Shown in pieces: positions 7,737-19,934 of a DNA stretch of 64,000 nt. Every line of letters starts with the position of its first letter. Positions within the stretch are counted from its first letter, which is position 1. Origin of the DNA: Deinococcus puniceus (GTDB lineage Bacteria; Deinococcota; Deinococci; Deinococcales; Deinococcaceae); NCBI RefSeq assembly GCF_001644565.1, contig NZ_CP011387.1:976501-1040500 (forward strand). Reading direction: 5' to 3'. The translations under genes were made by a program, and so were the position numbers. Below the pieces are notes generated by a model. The model made no database searches, was not told the origin of the DNA, and worked only from the letters and a program-made list of their open reading frames with translations.

Positions 7737-8780
7737 ATGAATGCCGTGCCGCCGCTCTCCCCCTCCATTTCTGCTCCCCGCCTCATTCTGGGCATAGACA
7801 CCTCCTGCGACGATACGGGCGTGGGCGTGGTGGAACTGTTGCCCAGCGGCAGCGTGCGGGTGCGGGCCAACCGGATCTGGTCTCAGCAGGTGCATGCCCG
7901 GTACGGCGGGGTCATGCCGGAACTCGCCAGCCGCGAACACGTGGAGCGCATAGACGAAATCATGGGCGCGGCGCTGGAAGAAGCGGGCCTGAGTGTGCAG
8001 GACATCGGCGCGGTGGCGGCCACGTCCGGGCCGGGCTTGGTGGGCGCGTTGCTGGTGGGGCTGATGTACGGCAAAGGCGTGGCGCAGGCGCTGAATGTGC
8101 CGTTTTTTGCCGCCCACCATCTGGAAGGCCATATTTTCGCGGCGGCCTCGGAAGAAGAGTTGCAGGCTCCCTATCTGGCGCTGGTGGTCAGTGGCGGCCA
8201 CACCCACCTGTTCGACGTACCCGAAGAAGGCAAGTACGTGCTGGTGGGGGCCACCCGCGACGACGCGGCAGGCGAAGCCTTCGATAAGATTGCGCGGCTG
8301 GCGGGCCTCGGTTATCCCGGCGGCCCAGCCATCAGCGAGGCGGCCACGCGGGGCGACCCCGACGCCGTGCCCTTCAAGGAGCCGCTACAGGGCCAGAAAG
8401 GCTTCGAATTCAGCTTCAGCGGCCTGAAAACTGCCGCGCTGTTGGCCCACAAAGCCGGAGCCAAACCCGAAGACTTGGCCGCCAGTTTCGAGCGGGCCGC
8501 TGTGCGCTTTTTGGTGAAAACCACCCTGCGGGCCGCCCACGCATATGGGCGCGGCACGGTGGTGGTGTCGGGCGGAGTGGCCGCCAACCGTGCCCTCCGC
8601 GCTGCCTTCGCCGCCACCGACCTACACGCCGTGTTTCCCGGTGCGGGCCTGAATACCGACAACGGCGCGATGATCGCCTTGGCCGGAGCCGCCGCCTTGC
8701 ACGCGGGCCGCTCCCCAAGTGCGCTGGACGCTGGAGCAGAGGCATACGCACCGCTGGCAACGCCGCTGGCCGAGGCATAA
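7737..8780 (+). CDS. tsaD: tRNA N6-adenosine threonylcarbamoyltransferase
   Basis: 347 residues from the ATG at 7737; a TTG at 7728 is also in frame but overlaps the -10 box. TsaD transfers threonylcarbamoyl to A37 of ANN-decoding tRNAs, together with TsaB, TsaC and TsaE. Visible hallmarks are the N-terminal ASKHA phosphate loop GIDTSCDDTG, the metal-ligand motif HHLEGH, SGGHTHLF, and the C-terminal NTDNGAMIA. Full length, ordinary, not in an operon with its partners. Confidence 0.96.
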   Translation: MNAVPPLSPSISAPRLILGIDTSCDDTGVGVVELLPSGSVRVRANRIWSQQVHARYGGVMPELASREHVERIDEIMGAALEEAGLSVQDIGAVAATSGPGLVGALLVGLMYGKGVAQALNVPFFAAHHLEGHIFAAASEEELQAPYLALVVSGGHTHLFDVPEEGKYVLVGATRDDAAGEAFDKIARLAGLGYPGGPAISEAATRGDPDAVPFKEPLQGQKGFEFSFSGLKTAALLAHKAGAKPEDLAASFERAAVRFLVKTTLRAAHAYGRGTVVVSGGVAANRALRAAFAATDLHAVFPGAGLNTDNGAMIALAGAAALHAGRSPSALDAGAEAYAPLATPLAEA

Positions 8781-9173
8781 ACGTCCCAAATCCCCTGTCC
8801 TAATGAGGACATTCGGCCTAACATGTTATTGCTGTCTTTAAATTTCAGTTTGCGTTTGACAGCTATTTGTCCCCTCCGACTTGCATAAGGTAGAGTTATT
8901 AAACTCGGCCTGTATGGCTGCAAGAGATCGGGGCGAAAAAAGCGGCAGTCATGAGTGAAGGCTCAAATTGAGCTAAAGCCCGCAAGCTTTGAGGAGTGAG
9001 GGTGTCCGTCCCGCGAAATTGCTCCGTTACTTGCACTTTTTCCTCAGATCAGGCCGCTCTTTTCAGATGTACGCGTACTGTGGCGGGAGCCATTGCTCTA
9101 ACAAATTCTACTTTCTCCGATACTGGTTCTCACCGTAACTGGCTGGGCTGTCATGAAATAGAGGCTCTACACA
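8781..9173. other. AT-richer gap without a convincing gene
   Basis: This stretch is visibly less GC-rich than its surroundings. It has no ORF with family features. It holds an isolated TTGACA (8856-8861) without a well-placed -10. Two small adjacent hairpins lie at about 8962-8988: GCTC/GAGC, then AAAGC/GCTTT. Both lie upstream of the promoter at 9174, so they are not part of the following mRNA leader. Confidence 0.5.
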
Positions 9174-9202
9174 TTGACCATTGGCAGATGTGCGTCTAAT
9201 AT
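9174..9202 (+). promoter_or_regulatory. promoter of the Ig-like lipoprotein gene
   Basis: -35 TTGACC (9174-9179), a 17-base spacer, and -10 TAATAT (9197-9202). Transcription would give a leader of roughly 140 bases ending in the AAAGGAGT site before the ATG at 9348. Confidence 0.6.
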
Positions 9203-9347
9203 GCCTTTCACGAGTCATTCAAGATTCGGCAGTTGTTCCTGTTCGCCCGTCAAGGCATCAGATCATCCGCTGACCCTTTCCGCGCCTGCGGAACTTGGGC
9301 CATTCTTACCGTTCCCCGCTGCTCTCATAAAGGAGTCACTTTACCTC

Positions 9348-11396
9348 ATGGCCCTGAAACCGATCTCTATTGGCTCGGCACTCCTGCTCGGTACGCTCCT
9401 CATCGGTTGTAACCCCACCGATCCCGTACCGACTGGCGATACCACCCCGCCTACCGTCAGTCTGAGCGCTGCCTTGACCGCAGTGGCCCAGGGCGCGAGC
9501 ACCACCCTGACCGCTACTGCCACCGATAACGTGGCCGTGACCAAGGTCGAGTTTTTCAACGGTGCGACCAAGCTTTCCGAAGACACCACCGCGCCCTACG
9601 AGGCAGTCGTCACCGTCGGCGCAACCACCACCTACACCGCCACCGCCTACGACGCGGCAGGCAACAAGGCGTCGGCCACCACCAGCGTCAGTGTGGCTGC
9701 GGGAACGGGTTCGGTGCAGGGCACAGTCGTTGATCAGAACATCGGCGCACCTGTGGCAGGCAGCACCATCACGGTCATGCAGGGCGCAACCAATCTGGGC
9801 ACCTTCACCAGCGGCGCAGACGGCTCGTTCAGCTTGCCCTCGTTGGCTGCAGGCAGCTACGACATCAAGGCCCGCAAAGCCGGACACGCAGGCAGCGACC
9901 TGTACGGCGTCGTGGTGACCGACGGCGCGGCGACTTCCGTGTCGCTCGTGCAGCGCCCCGCCTTCGACACCAGCGCCACCACCAACCCCGCCAAATTGAT
10001 CCTGACTCGCGGCGACGGCAGCACGCCGCTGGCTGGAGCGACCTTCAATGCCAGCACGGGCATAGATTTCAAGATCGTGTCGGCTGCTGATTCCGACCAC
10101 GTGGGGCCAGTACGGATCGTGTACGCGCAACTGGGCCGCACGCCCGGCAGCGCGGGTATTACTGCCGCCGCCAACGCCAGCAACTACAATTTCACGCCTC
10201 AGCAGAACCTGCCCAAAGTCGTGGATTCCGGCTCGGTCACGGTGGGCACCGCCGCCAGCGTTCCCAACTTTACGGCGGGCTTCGGCAGCGCGGCGGGCGA
10301 AACCGTGTACATGACCGTCATGGCCGTGGACTACAACTACAACTACTCGCGCTACGTAGTGCCGATCAAACTGATCAATACCTCGGCCACAGCGGGCAAT
10401 ACGGTCGTCGCTCCTACACAGGCCGCCGCCACCGCCTACACCCTCAAGCAGGAGGGCTCTTGGACGACGCCCTACAGCACCCCCACGCCCGACGCGGCTC
10501 CGAGCGGCTCCGGCGTGTTCGTAGAAGTGCGCTGGTGCTACACCAACGTCACTGCGACGGCTAGGCCCTTCGCCTTCGATATCGAGCGGTCTGGCGACGG
10601 CACCACCTTTACCAAAATCGGCACTGTGGGCGGCAACAGCAGTACCAGTTGTGACGTCAACCAGCAGGCCCGGCCCTTCAACTTCCGCGACACCAGCGCC
10701 GACCTGACGGTGGGCAAGACCTTTACCTACCGCGTGCTGGCGCGTGGAGCCAACAGCGTGGCCAGCAACACCACCCAGACCACGCCGCTGGCCCAGTTCA
10801 CGCCCACCTTCATCGGGCCAGCCGACGAGTCTACCGGCGTGTCTCTCAATCCCACCTTCGTCATGGGACAAAACCAGACGGCCATCGGGGCCGACGGGGC
10901 GGGCTACAACCTGCGTCTGCGCGACCTGATGACCCTCGGCGGCTACAACCTGCCCGGTGCATCGGCCAACGCCTTGATCCGGGTCGAGGAAGGCACGGGC
11001 GCGACAGGCAACGGCATCGCCGCCGGACAGTCGCTGGTGTTCGTGTCGAGCGGCGCGTCCAATACGGCTGCGCTGCTGACCCCGCCCACGACTGCCGGAT
11101 CGATTCGCACCGATACGTCCGGCAAATACGTGGCGTCCAAACCCAACTTGATTCCCGTGGATACGGCGGCGCATACGGTCAGCATTCCTTGGAATGTGCT
11201 GGTCGCCACGCCGCTTCAGCCCCTGCGCCCCTACAAGTGGGAAATGTACTCCGGCTTCGCCTACAAGTACGCTCCCGCCGAGGGCAACCGCATCTCGGCC
11301 TACTCGGTGTACACCTGGCCCGACGGCACAGTGGCTCCGATCAACCAGACGCGCGGCACCAACATCAACTGGGATTTCATCACCGGCACCAAGTAG
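9348..11396 (+). CDS. surface lipoprotein with Ig-like and carboxypeptidase-regulatory-like domains
   Basis: 682 residues from the ATG preceded by AAAGGAGT. The lipobox LLIGC puts the anchored Cys at residue 21. Residues ~30-115 are a bacterial Ig-like domain (TTPPTVSLSA ... VEFFNGATKL ... YTATAYDAAGNKA). Residues ~120-200 are a carboxypeptidase-regulatory-like beta sandwich (GSVQGTVVDQNIGAPVAGSTITV ... SYDIKARKAGH is the pattern). The remaining ~480 residues are Thr/Ser/Asn-rich beta repeats, including a fibronectin-III-like section. No catalytic motif is seen. It is probably a structural or adhesive surface protein and neighbours another surface lipoprotein, the subtilase at 11574. Confidence 0.8.
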   Translation: MALKPISIGSALLLGTLLIGCNPTDPVPTGDTTPPTVSLSAALTAVAQGASTTLTATATDNVAVTKVEFFNGATKLSEDTTAPYEAVVTVGATTTYTATAYDAAGNKASATTSVSVAAGTGSVQGTVVDQNIGAPVAGSTITVMQGATNLGTFTSGADGSFSLPSLAAGSYDIKARKAGHAGSDLYGVVVTDGAATSVSLVQRPAFDTSATTNPAKLILTRGDGSTPLAGATFNASTGIDFKIVSAADSDHVGPVRIVYAQLGRTPGSAGITAAANASNYNFTPQQNLPKVVDSGSVTVGTAASVPNFTAGFGSAAGETVYMTVMAVDYNYNYSRYVVPIKLINTSATAGNTVVAPTQAAATAYTLKQEGSWTTPYSTPTPDAAPSGSGVFVEVRWCYTNVTATARPFAFDIERSGDGTTFTKIGTVGGNSSTSCDVNQQARPFNFRDTSADLTVGKTFTYRVLARGANSVASNTTQTTPLAQFTPTFIGPADESTGVSLNPTFVMGQNQTAIGADGAGYNLRLRDLMTLGGYNLPGASANALIRVEEGTGATGNGIAAGQSLVFVSSGASNTAALLTPPTTAGSIRTDTSGKYVASKPNLIPVDTAAHTVSIPWNVLVATPLQPLRPYKWEMYSGFAYKYAPAEGNRISAYSVYTWPDGTVAPINQTRGTNINWDFITGTK

Positions 11397-11573
11397 AGCG
11401 GTTGGGGTAAAGCGGCAGGGAGGGCAGCCCATCTGTGTACGACATCAGTCTCTGCGCTGCCGCTCCTGCCCCCGCGCCAAGCGCCGATCCGCAGTGCTTG
11501 CCCAGCCCCGTTTTCACCTGATTTCCTGACCGACACAGCCTGACCCCCGACTTCCTGATAGAGAGGCAAAACG

Positions 11574-13709
11574 ATGCGTAAGAACACTCCGCACAACCTG
11601 CGCCGCACCCTCCCCAAATCACTTGGCGTGCTGGCCCTGACGGGACTCTTGGCCGCCTGCTCGCAGACCAATCTGGACGCCAGCATTCCGGCTCCGGTGG
11701 CCTCTGCCCCGGCTGTTATTGGTGAACTGGCCCAGAACGGCCCCCTGAAGTACGTCAAGAACGAACTGGTCGTCGGATACGCCGATGCGGCCAGCCTTCA
11801 GGCCGCTGCCACCGCGCTGAAAGGCCAAGTCGTCGCCACCATTCCCGAAATCAAGGTGGCCCTGATCCGTGTGCAGGGCGACGCCCTGAAACTGACCAAG
11901 GGAGCCATGCAACTCAGCGGTGTGCGCTACGCCGCCGTGAACGACGTGGCCACGCCCCCCGAAGTCATTTCCGGCGTGCAGCCTGCCAGCCTGACCCCGC
12001 TGGCCGCCAGCGCCGATCAGATTTTTGACGAACTGCCCCAGTACGCCCTTGATCCCCGGCACCTGAACGCCAAAGTCGCGTGGGACGCGGGCTTGACCGG
12101 GAAAGGCGTGAAAGTGGCCGTCATCGACGATCCCGGCGACGTGTCTCACCCCGACCTGAACCCCAACTGGGAAGGCAAGGCCTTCGATCCGCTGCAAAAC
12201 AAGACCTACACCGACGCTGCCGAGTGGGTCAACTACTTCAAGAAGCCTGCCAACTCGCACGGCACCTTCGTGGCGTCGAGCATCGTGGCGGCCAAAGACG
12301 GCAAAGGCATCGTGGGCTTGGCCTACGAAGCCAAGTGGATGCCTGTCGTGATGTTCAACCCCGGCGGGTACAGCAGCTTTAACATCGCGCTGGGCGCAAT
12401 CTGGGCCACCAACAACGGCGCGCGCGTCATCAACAACTCGTGGGGCGGCGGCGTGTCCTTCGGGCCAGTCAAGGACGCCTTCGACTACGCCATGAGCAAC
12501 GGCACCACCATCGTGGCCTCTATGGGCAACTCTTACCACGATGAATTCCAGTACCCTGCCGCTCTGCCCGGTGTGATGGCGTCGGGCGCACTCGACGGCA
12601 GCAACCGCAAGGTGACCTTCTCGACCTCTGGGCGGCACATTTCCAGCAGCGCCCCCGGCCAAGACACCATTCTGGCCAACCCGACCTGGCTGTGGGGCAG
12701 CAACCCCGCCAAACCCCAGACCCACCAACTGATTTCCGGTACGTCGTTCTCTGCGCCGTACACGGCAGCGGTGGCCGCTCTCGCGCTGCAAAAATGCCCC
12801 GCCGCCACGCCCTATCAGGTGCGCCGCATTCTGGAAACCACCGCCAACGGTGCCATCGGCAGCAACCCCACCGGCTTTGACCGCGACACGGGCTGGGGCG
12901 CACTGAACGCAGGCAAGCTGGCCCAGACCCTCACCGACTGCGCCGCGCTGCCCGCCAAGGGCGCAAACGTGTACATCAACGTGAAGTACGCCAACGGCAG
13001 CGGCACGCGCCCCGGCGAACTCGTCGACGTGATCCTGCGTGGTCAGGGCATGCGGGCCGGGGCCACCGACGACCCCACGCCGCTGTACCTCACGCCCACC
13101 GACGCTGCTGGCGACGCCCGTTTCTCGGAAATCGCGCCCGGAACCTACGACCTGTACGTGGCCGGAGCCGATCTGGGCATCACGGGCGGCAAGAGCGAAG
13201 ACCGGGGCACCTTCGTGGGCACCCTGACCGCCACCAGCGGCAGCACCTACTTCACCCCGGATCGCAAAAACGTCATCCTGACGGCCAACGCGCCCGACTT
13301 CAATCCCGTAGACCCCTACGAACCCAACGATACGCCCGCCACCGCCAAGACCATCGCCTACGGCCAAACCACCGATACGGCCTACATCTTCGGCAAGCCC
13401 AAGGACTTGGACTACTTCAAGTTTACGGGCGCGGCAGGCGACCAGATCAAGGCTGAAATGCTAGCCGCAGGACAACTGGGCGGCTCCTTGGATGCCTACC
13501 TGTACCTCATCGGCCCCGACGGCGTGACGGTACTGGCCGAAAACGATGACCGGGGAACTCCCCGCATCGACTCGGATTCCGAAGTGAACTTCACGCTGAC
13601 GGCGGCGGGCACGTACTACCTGCTGGCCACCAGCTTCACCATCACCGAGGGTCAGAACGACGACGGCCCCTTCAACAAGTTTAAGCTGAAGTTGACCAAG
13701 ACCAACTAA
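11574..13709 (+). CDS. S8 subtilisin-like serine protease, lipoprotein, with PPC domain
   Basis: 711 residues. The lipobox LLAAC gives Cys29. An inhibitor-like prodomain (about 55-125) precedes the S8 catalytic domain: Asp185 in VAVIDD, His229 in NSHGTFVASSI, oxyanion Asn319 in ASMGN, Ser391 in ISGTSFSAP. A linker beta domain follows, then a C-terminal bacterial pre-peptidase (PPC) domain beginning at DPYEPNDTPATA (about 580-710). It is an extracellular, membrane-tethered protease. GAGAGG lies upstream of the ATG as a weak ribosome site. A terminator follows within 20 bases of the stop. Confidence 0.93.
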   Translation: MRKNTPHNLRRTLPKSLGVLALTGLLAACSQTNLDASIPAPVASAPAVIGELAQNGPLKYVKNELVVGYADAASLQAAATALKGQVVATIPEIKVALIRVQGDALKLTKGAMQLSGVRYAAVNDVATPPEVISGVQPASLTPLAASADQIFDELPQYALDPRHLNAKVAWDAGLTGKGVKVAVIDDPGDVSHPDLNPNWEGKAFDPLQNKTYTDAAEWVNYFKKPANSHGTFVASSIVAAKDGKGIVGLAYEAKWMPVVMFNPGGYSSFNIALGAIWATNNGARVINNSWGGGVSFGPVKDAFDYAMSNGTTIVASMGNSYHDEFQYPAALPGVMASGALDGSNRKVTFSTSGRHISSSAPGQDTILANPTWLWGSNPAKPQTHQLISGTSFSAPYTAAVAALALQKCPAATPYQVRRILETTANGAIGSNPTGFDRDTGWGALNAGKLAQTLTDCAALPAKGANVYINVKYANGSGTRPGELVDVILRGQGMRAGATDDPTPLYLTPTDAAGDARFSEIAPGTYDLYVAGADLGITGGKSEDRGTFVGTLTATSGSTYFTPDRKNVILTANAPDFNPVDPYEPNDTPATAKTIAYGQTTDTAYIFGKPKDLDYFKFTGAAGDQIKAEMLAAGQLGGSLDAYLYLIGPDGVTVLAENDDRGTPRIDSDSEVNFTLTAAGTYYLLATSFTITEGQNDDGPFNKFKLKLTKTN

Positions 13710-13712
13710 GCC

Positions 13713-14126
13713 TCAGCTCTTTTCCCCAGCCCCTGCCTCTGCGCGGGGGCTGTTTTGCTGGTGAGATGGGGCAGAGTGCGCGGCACTTAACAGCCCCACC
13801 AATACACCCAGAAACGCGGCTTGGGTCACCAACGTCCACACTCCCAGTTGGCCCACGATTCCCGCCTTGTCTGCCCACCAACCGTTGACGCCTACGTCAA
13901 GCAGCATGACGACAACGCCGAACGGCAAGCCCAACCGGGGCCAGCGCCACAGCAACGCGGCGGCAACAGCGTCCCAGAGCACCAAGGAAGTCCAGAATAA
14001 ATTGATGGGCAGCGGTGCAAAGTGATAGGGGAGCCAACCACCGTGCAGCACATCCCACCCATGCCGCAGGCCAGCGATAGCAAAGCAAAGGGCCGCTAAA
14101 CGCGTCGGCCAAAGCGGGCTTAGCAA
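13713..14126 (-). CDS. small polytopic membrane protein
   Basis: 137 residues from a TTG start at 14126. About four hydrophobic helices, Trp-rich, with no family I recognise. The last ~25 codons run through the hairpin that ends the convergent subtilase gene, and the charged tail (PRAEAGAGEKS) probably just reflects that overlap. It is supported by sustained hydrophobic periodicity and by the absence of any competing plus-strand frame. The start is uncertain. Confidence 0.55.
   Translation of the reverse strand: MLSPLWPTRLAALCFAIAGLRHGWDVLHGGWLPYHFAPLPINLFWTSLVLWDAVAAALLWRWPRLGLPFGVVVMLLDVGVNGWWADKAGIVGQLGVWTLVTQAAFLGVLVGLLSAAHSAPSHQQNSPRAEAGAGEKS
13727..13756 (+). terminator. Rho-independent terminator of the subtilase gene
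   Basis: CAGCCCC (13727-13733) pairs with GGGGCTG (13746-13752), followed by TTTT. It overlaps the 3' end of the opposing membrane-protein gene. Confidence 0.7.
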
Positions 14127-14271
14127 CGTCTTCGCCTTGTGGTCATGGCGTCCAATCTACCCGCAGCTCAGAGCCGCTCCCCCACCGTCCCCCCATTCCT
14201 GAGCCTGCCCGACTCAAGTTGCTTACGTGCATCTCACTGAAATCAGGCGCTCCGGTCAGGTTGCCGGGGCG

Positions 14272-14277
14272 TATACT
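14272..14277 (+). promoter_or_regulatory. -10 box of secA
   Basis: TATACT immediately precedes GGGAGG and the ATG at 14288. The transcript leader would be only a few bases long, though a Shine-Dalgarno-like run is present. Confidence 0.5.
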
Positions 14278-14287
14278 GGGAGGCGTC

Positions 14288-16897
<2,610 letters not shown>

Positions 16898-16914
16898 CAG
16901 CAGAGTTTAGTGAG

Positions 16915-16946
16915 GGCGGCCATGTGAAAGTGGCCGCCTTTCTTGC
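16915..16946 (+). terminator. terminator between secA and the convergent small membrane gene
   Basis: GGCGGCCA (16915-16922) pairs perfectly with TGGCCGCC (16931-16938), then TTTCTTGCTTT. Confidence 0.7.
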
Positions 16947-16960
16947 TTTGTTGGCAGGCG

Positions 16961-17176
16961 CTAAGAATTGACGACCAGCACAGTAATAATCAGCGGCACG
17001 ACCACCAGCGCCGTAACGCCGAAAATGAGTTGCAGGCGACGGGGCCGGGGCACAGCTTTGCCTGTGATGCGGGTGTAAAACCACAGGCCCGCCGTCATCA
17101 GGGTCATGACCACCACCGTCAGGAGGATGAGCGCAGCCGTAATCGCTAGGACGACGAAGAAAGAAACATCGATCAT
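16961..17176 (-). CDS. small two-helix membrane protein
   Basis: 71 residues: two hydrophobic helices (about 5-33 and 50-69) joined by a basic loop (RITGKAVPRPRR). No known family recognised. A TAGCCT box ends six bases before the ATG, matching the leaderless pattern of other genes here; this supports it as real. Confidence 0.6.
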   Translation of the reverse strand: MIDVSFFVVLAITAALILLTVVVMTLMTAGLWFYTRITGKAVPRPRRLQLIFGVTALVVVPLIITVLVVNS

Positions 17177-17182
17177 GGGCGC

Positions 17183-17188
17183 AGGCTA
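17183..17188 (-). promoter_or_regulatory. -10 box of the small membrane gene
   Basis: TAGCCT ends six bases before the ATG at 17176. Confidence 0.45.
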
Positions 17189-17283
17189 GCGAGTCTGCTC
17201 TTGCCAATCTGTCAAAGCCCCGCTCCCCGCCTACCGCACCCGGCCCGCTGCCGATAGATCCCGCTGCTGATAGATACTGGGCC

Positions 17284-17568
17284 ATGACCTTCGAGTTCAG
17301 CGGCTCCATCTGGTTTTGGAGGGGGCCAGCCCCGTGGTACTTCATCTCCGTTCCCACCGAACAGAGCGCCGAAATCAAAGCCGCGTCCCGGTTCGTCACC
17401 TACGGCTGGGGCATGATTCCTGTTCAGGCCCAAATCGGCGACACAGCATGGAGGACGTCCCTGTTTTACAAAGACGAACACTATGTCATTCCGATCAGGG
17501 CCAACGTGAGAAAGGCGGAAGGGCTGGAGGAAGGGGAAGAAGTGACGGTGCAGATGACGCTGGGGTGA
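17284..17568 (+). CDS. DUF1905-domain protein
   Basis: 94 residues. The whole protein follows the DUF1905 pattern: FSGSIWFWRGPAPWYFISVP, then GWGMIPVQAQIGDTAWRTSLF, then YVIPIRANVRKAEGLEEGEE. This is a small beta-barrel-like cytoplasmic family of unknown function. GATACT six bases before the ATG is its likely -10. It converges on the large membrane-protein gene at 17596. Confidence 0.85.
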   Translation: MTFEFSGSIWFWRGPAPWYFISVPTEQSAEIKAASRFVTYGWGMIPVQAQIGDTAWRTSLFYKDEHYVIPIRANVRKAEGLEEGEEVTVQMTLG

Positions 17569-17595
17569 TGGGCTGGCCGCCTGAGGCCATTCCGA

Positions 17596-19134
<1,539 letters not shown>

Positions 19135-19135
19135 C

Positions 19136-19837
19136 TCAGCGCCTCGCTTTCTTGGCGGCGTCGGCGAAGGTCGGATACACGTTGTTCAGGTCGTAGGCTC
19201 CGGCCATCAGCAACCGCTTGTCATTTACGCCCGTCCCCAATGCTTTGGCGAACGCATCCCGCACCGAATTTCCATCGGCCCCACGCTCTGGACTGAGGCC
19301 CGCAAAAAACAGTAACCGAGTCGCAGACGCATTCAGAATCCCTTTGACGGTGCTGCCCAGTGCGGCACGTTTGGGGTCGTCCAGCGTGGCTCCATCGGTA
19401 AACATGATGACCACGTCGCCCACGCCAGCGGTGCGGGCCGCCATGCTGCGGGCCTGTGCCAGCGCCGCCGTGATCGCGCTGCCTTTGCCCGTGCAGGGTT
19501 TGGTCAGGGCGTCGGTGTAGCGCAAAATGTCGGCCTTGCCCATCCTCGCCCCATTCTGAGACTGAAACCGGAAGTCGGCCACCGTCTGCACGCCCGCGCA
19601 CACGCGCAGCAGCGTCACGGTATCGCCGGAGCGCACCTGATTCAGCAGCACGCTCTGGGTCAGCAGTTTGGCCTGCGCCGCGTACCCGAAGGCCGGGTTT
19701 TTGGAACTGCCCGTCATGTCGGCGGCAATGACCACATGCAGCGGCGGCGTGCTGAGGCCCAGCAGGGTAGAAGCGCTGGCCGCAGCAGGGGCGGGCGTCA
19801 GCAGCGGCAGCAGGGAGAGGAGGGGGGAGAGGGGCAT
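19136..19837 (-). CDS. exported von Willebrand factor A-domain protein
   Basis: 233 residues. An N-terminal signal peptide (about 1-21) is followed by a VWA fold. The MIDAS-like start is VVIAADMTGSSKN, where the canonical DxSxS appears as Asp-x-Thr-x-Ser. The later acidic motif is VVIMFTDGATLDDP. VWA domains bind partners through a metal ion. The ribosome site AAGGAG precedes the ATG. It heads the two-gene unit with the 512-residue membrane protein. Confidence 0.8.
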   Translation of the reverse strand: MPLSPLLSLLPLLTPAPAAASASTLLGLSTPPLHVVIAADMTGSSKNPAFGYAAQAKLLTQSVLLNQVRSGDTVTLLRVCAGVQTVADFRFQSQNGARMGKADILRYTDALTKPCTGKGSAITAALAQARSMAARTAGVGDVVIMFTDGATLDDPKRAALGSTVKGILNASATRLLFFAGLSPERGADGNSVRDAFAKALGTGVNDKRLLMAGAYDLNNVYPTFADAAKKARR

Positions 19838-19858
19838 TGGGGACTCCTTCGGAGGGGG

Positions 19859-19888
19859 ATCGTGGAGGGTGGAGTGTGGATCGTGCGA
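19859..19888. repeat. family D short repeat
   Basis: GATCGTGGAGGGTGGA followed by GTGTGGATCGTG. Related units lie at 27180-27212 and 57043-57110. Confidence 0.45.
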
Positions 19889-19934
19889 AAAACAGGAGAG
19901 CGTGGGGACGTTGGTGGTGGGTTAAAGGGGTTGT

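Noticed and set aside
8856..8896. TTGACA as a promoter with a downstream -10
   Set aside because: No TANNNT box occurs at 15-19 bases; the nearest candidates are at 22 or more. The promoter at 9174 is better.
8962..8988. riboswitch leader of the Ig-like lipoprotein gene
   Set aside because: The small hairpins lie upstream of the likely promoter and match no riboswitch consensus I know.
9336..11432. 698-codon open frame antisense to the Ig-like lipoprotein gene
   Set aside because: It mirrors a GC-rich coding strand; composition is His/Arg/Gly/Val-rich with no domain, while the plus strand has a lipobox, ribosome site and clear domains.
11619..13367. 582-codon open frame antisense to the subtilase gene
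   Set aside because: The opposing frame encodes an intact S8 catalytic triad; the antisense product is low-complexity shadow.
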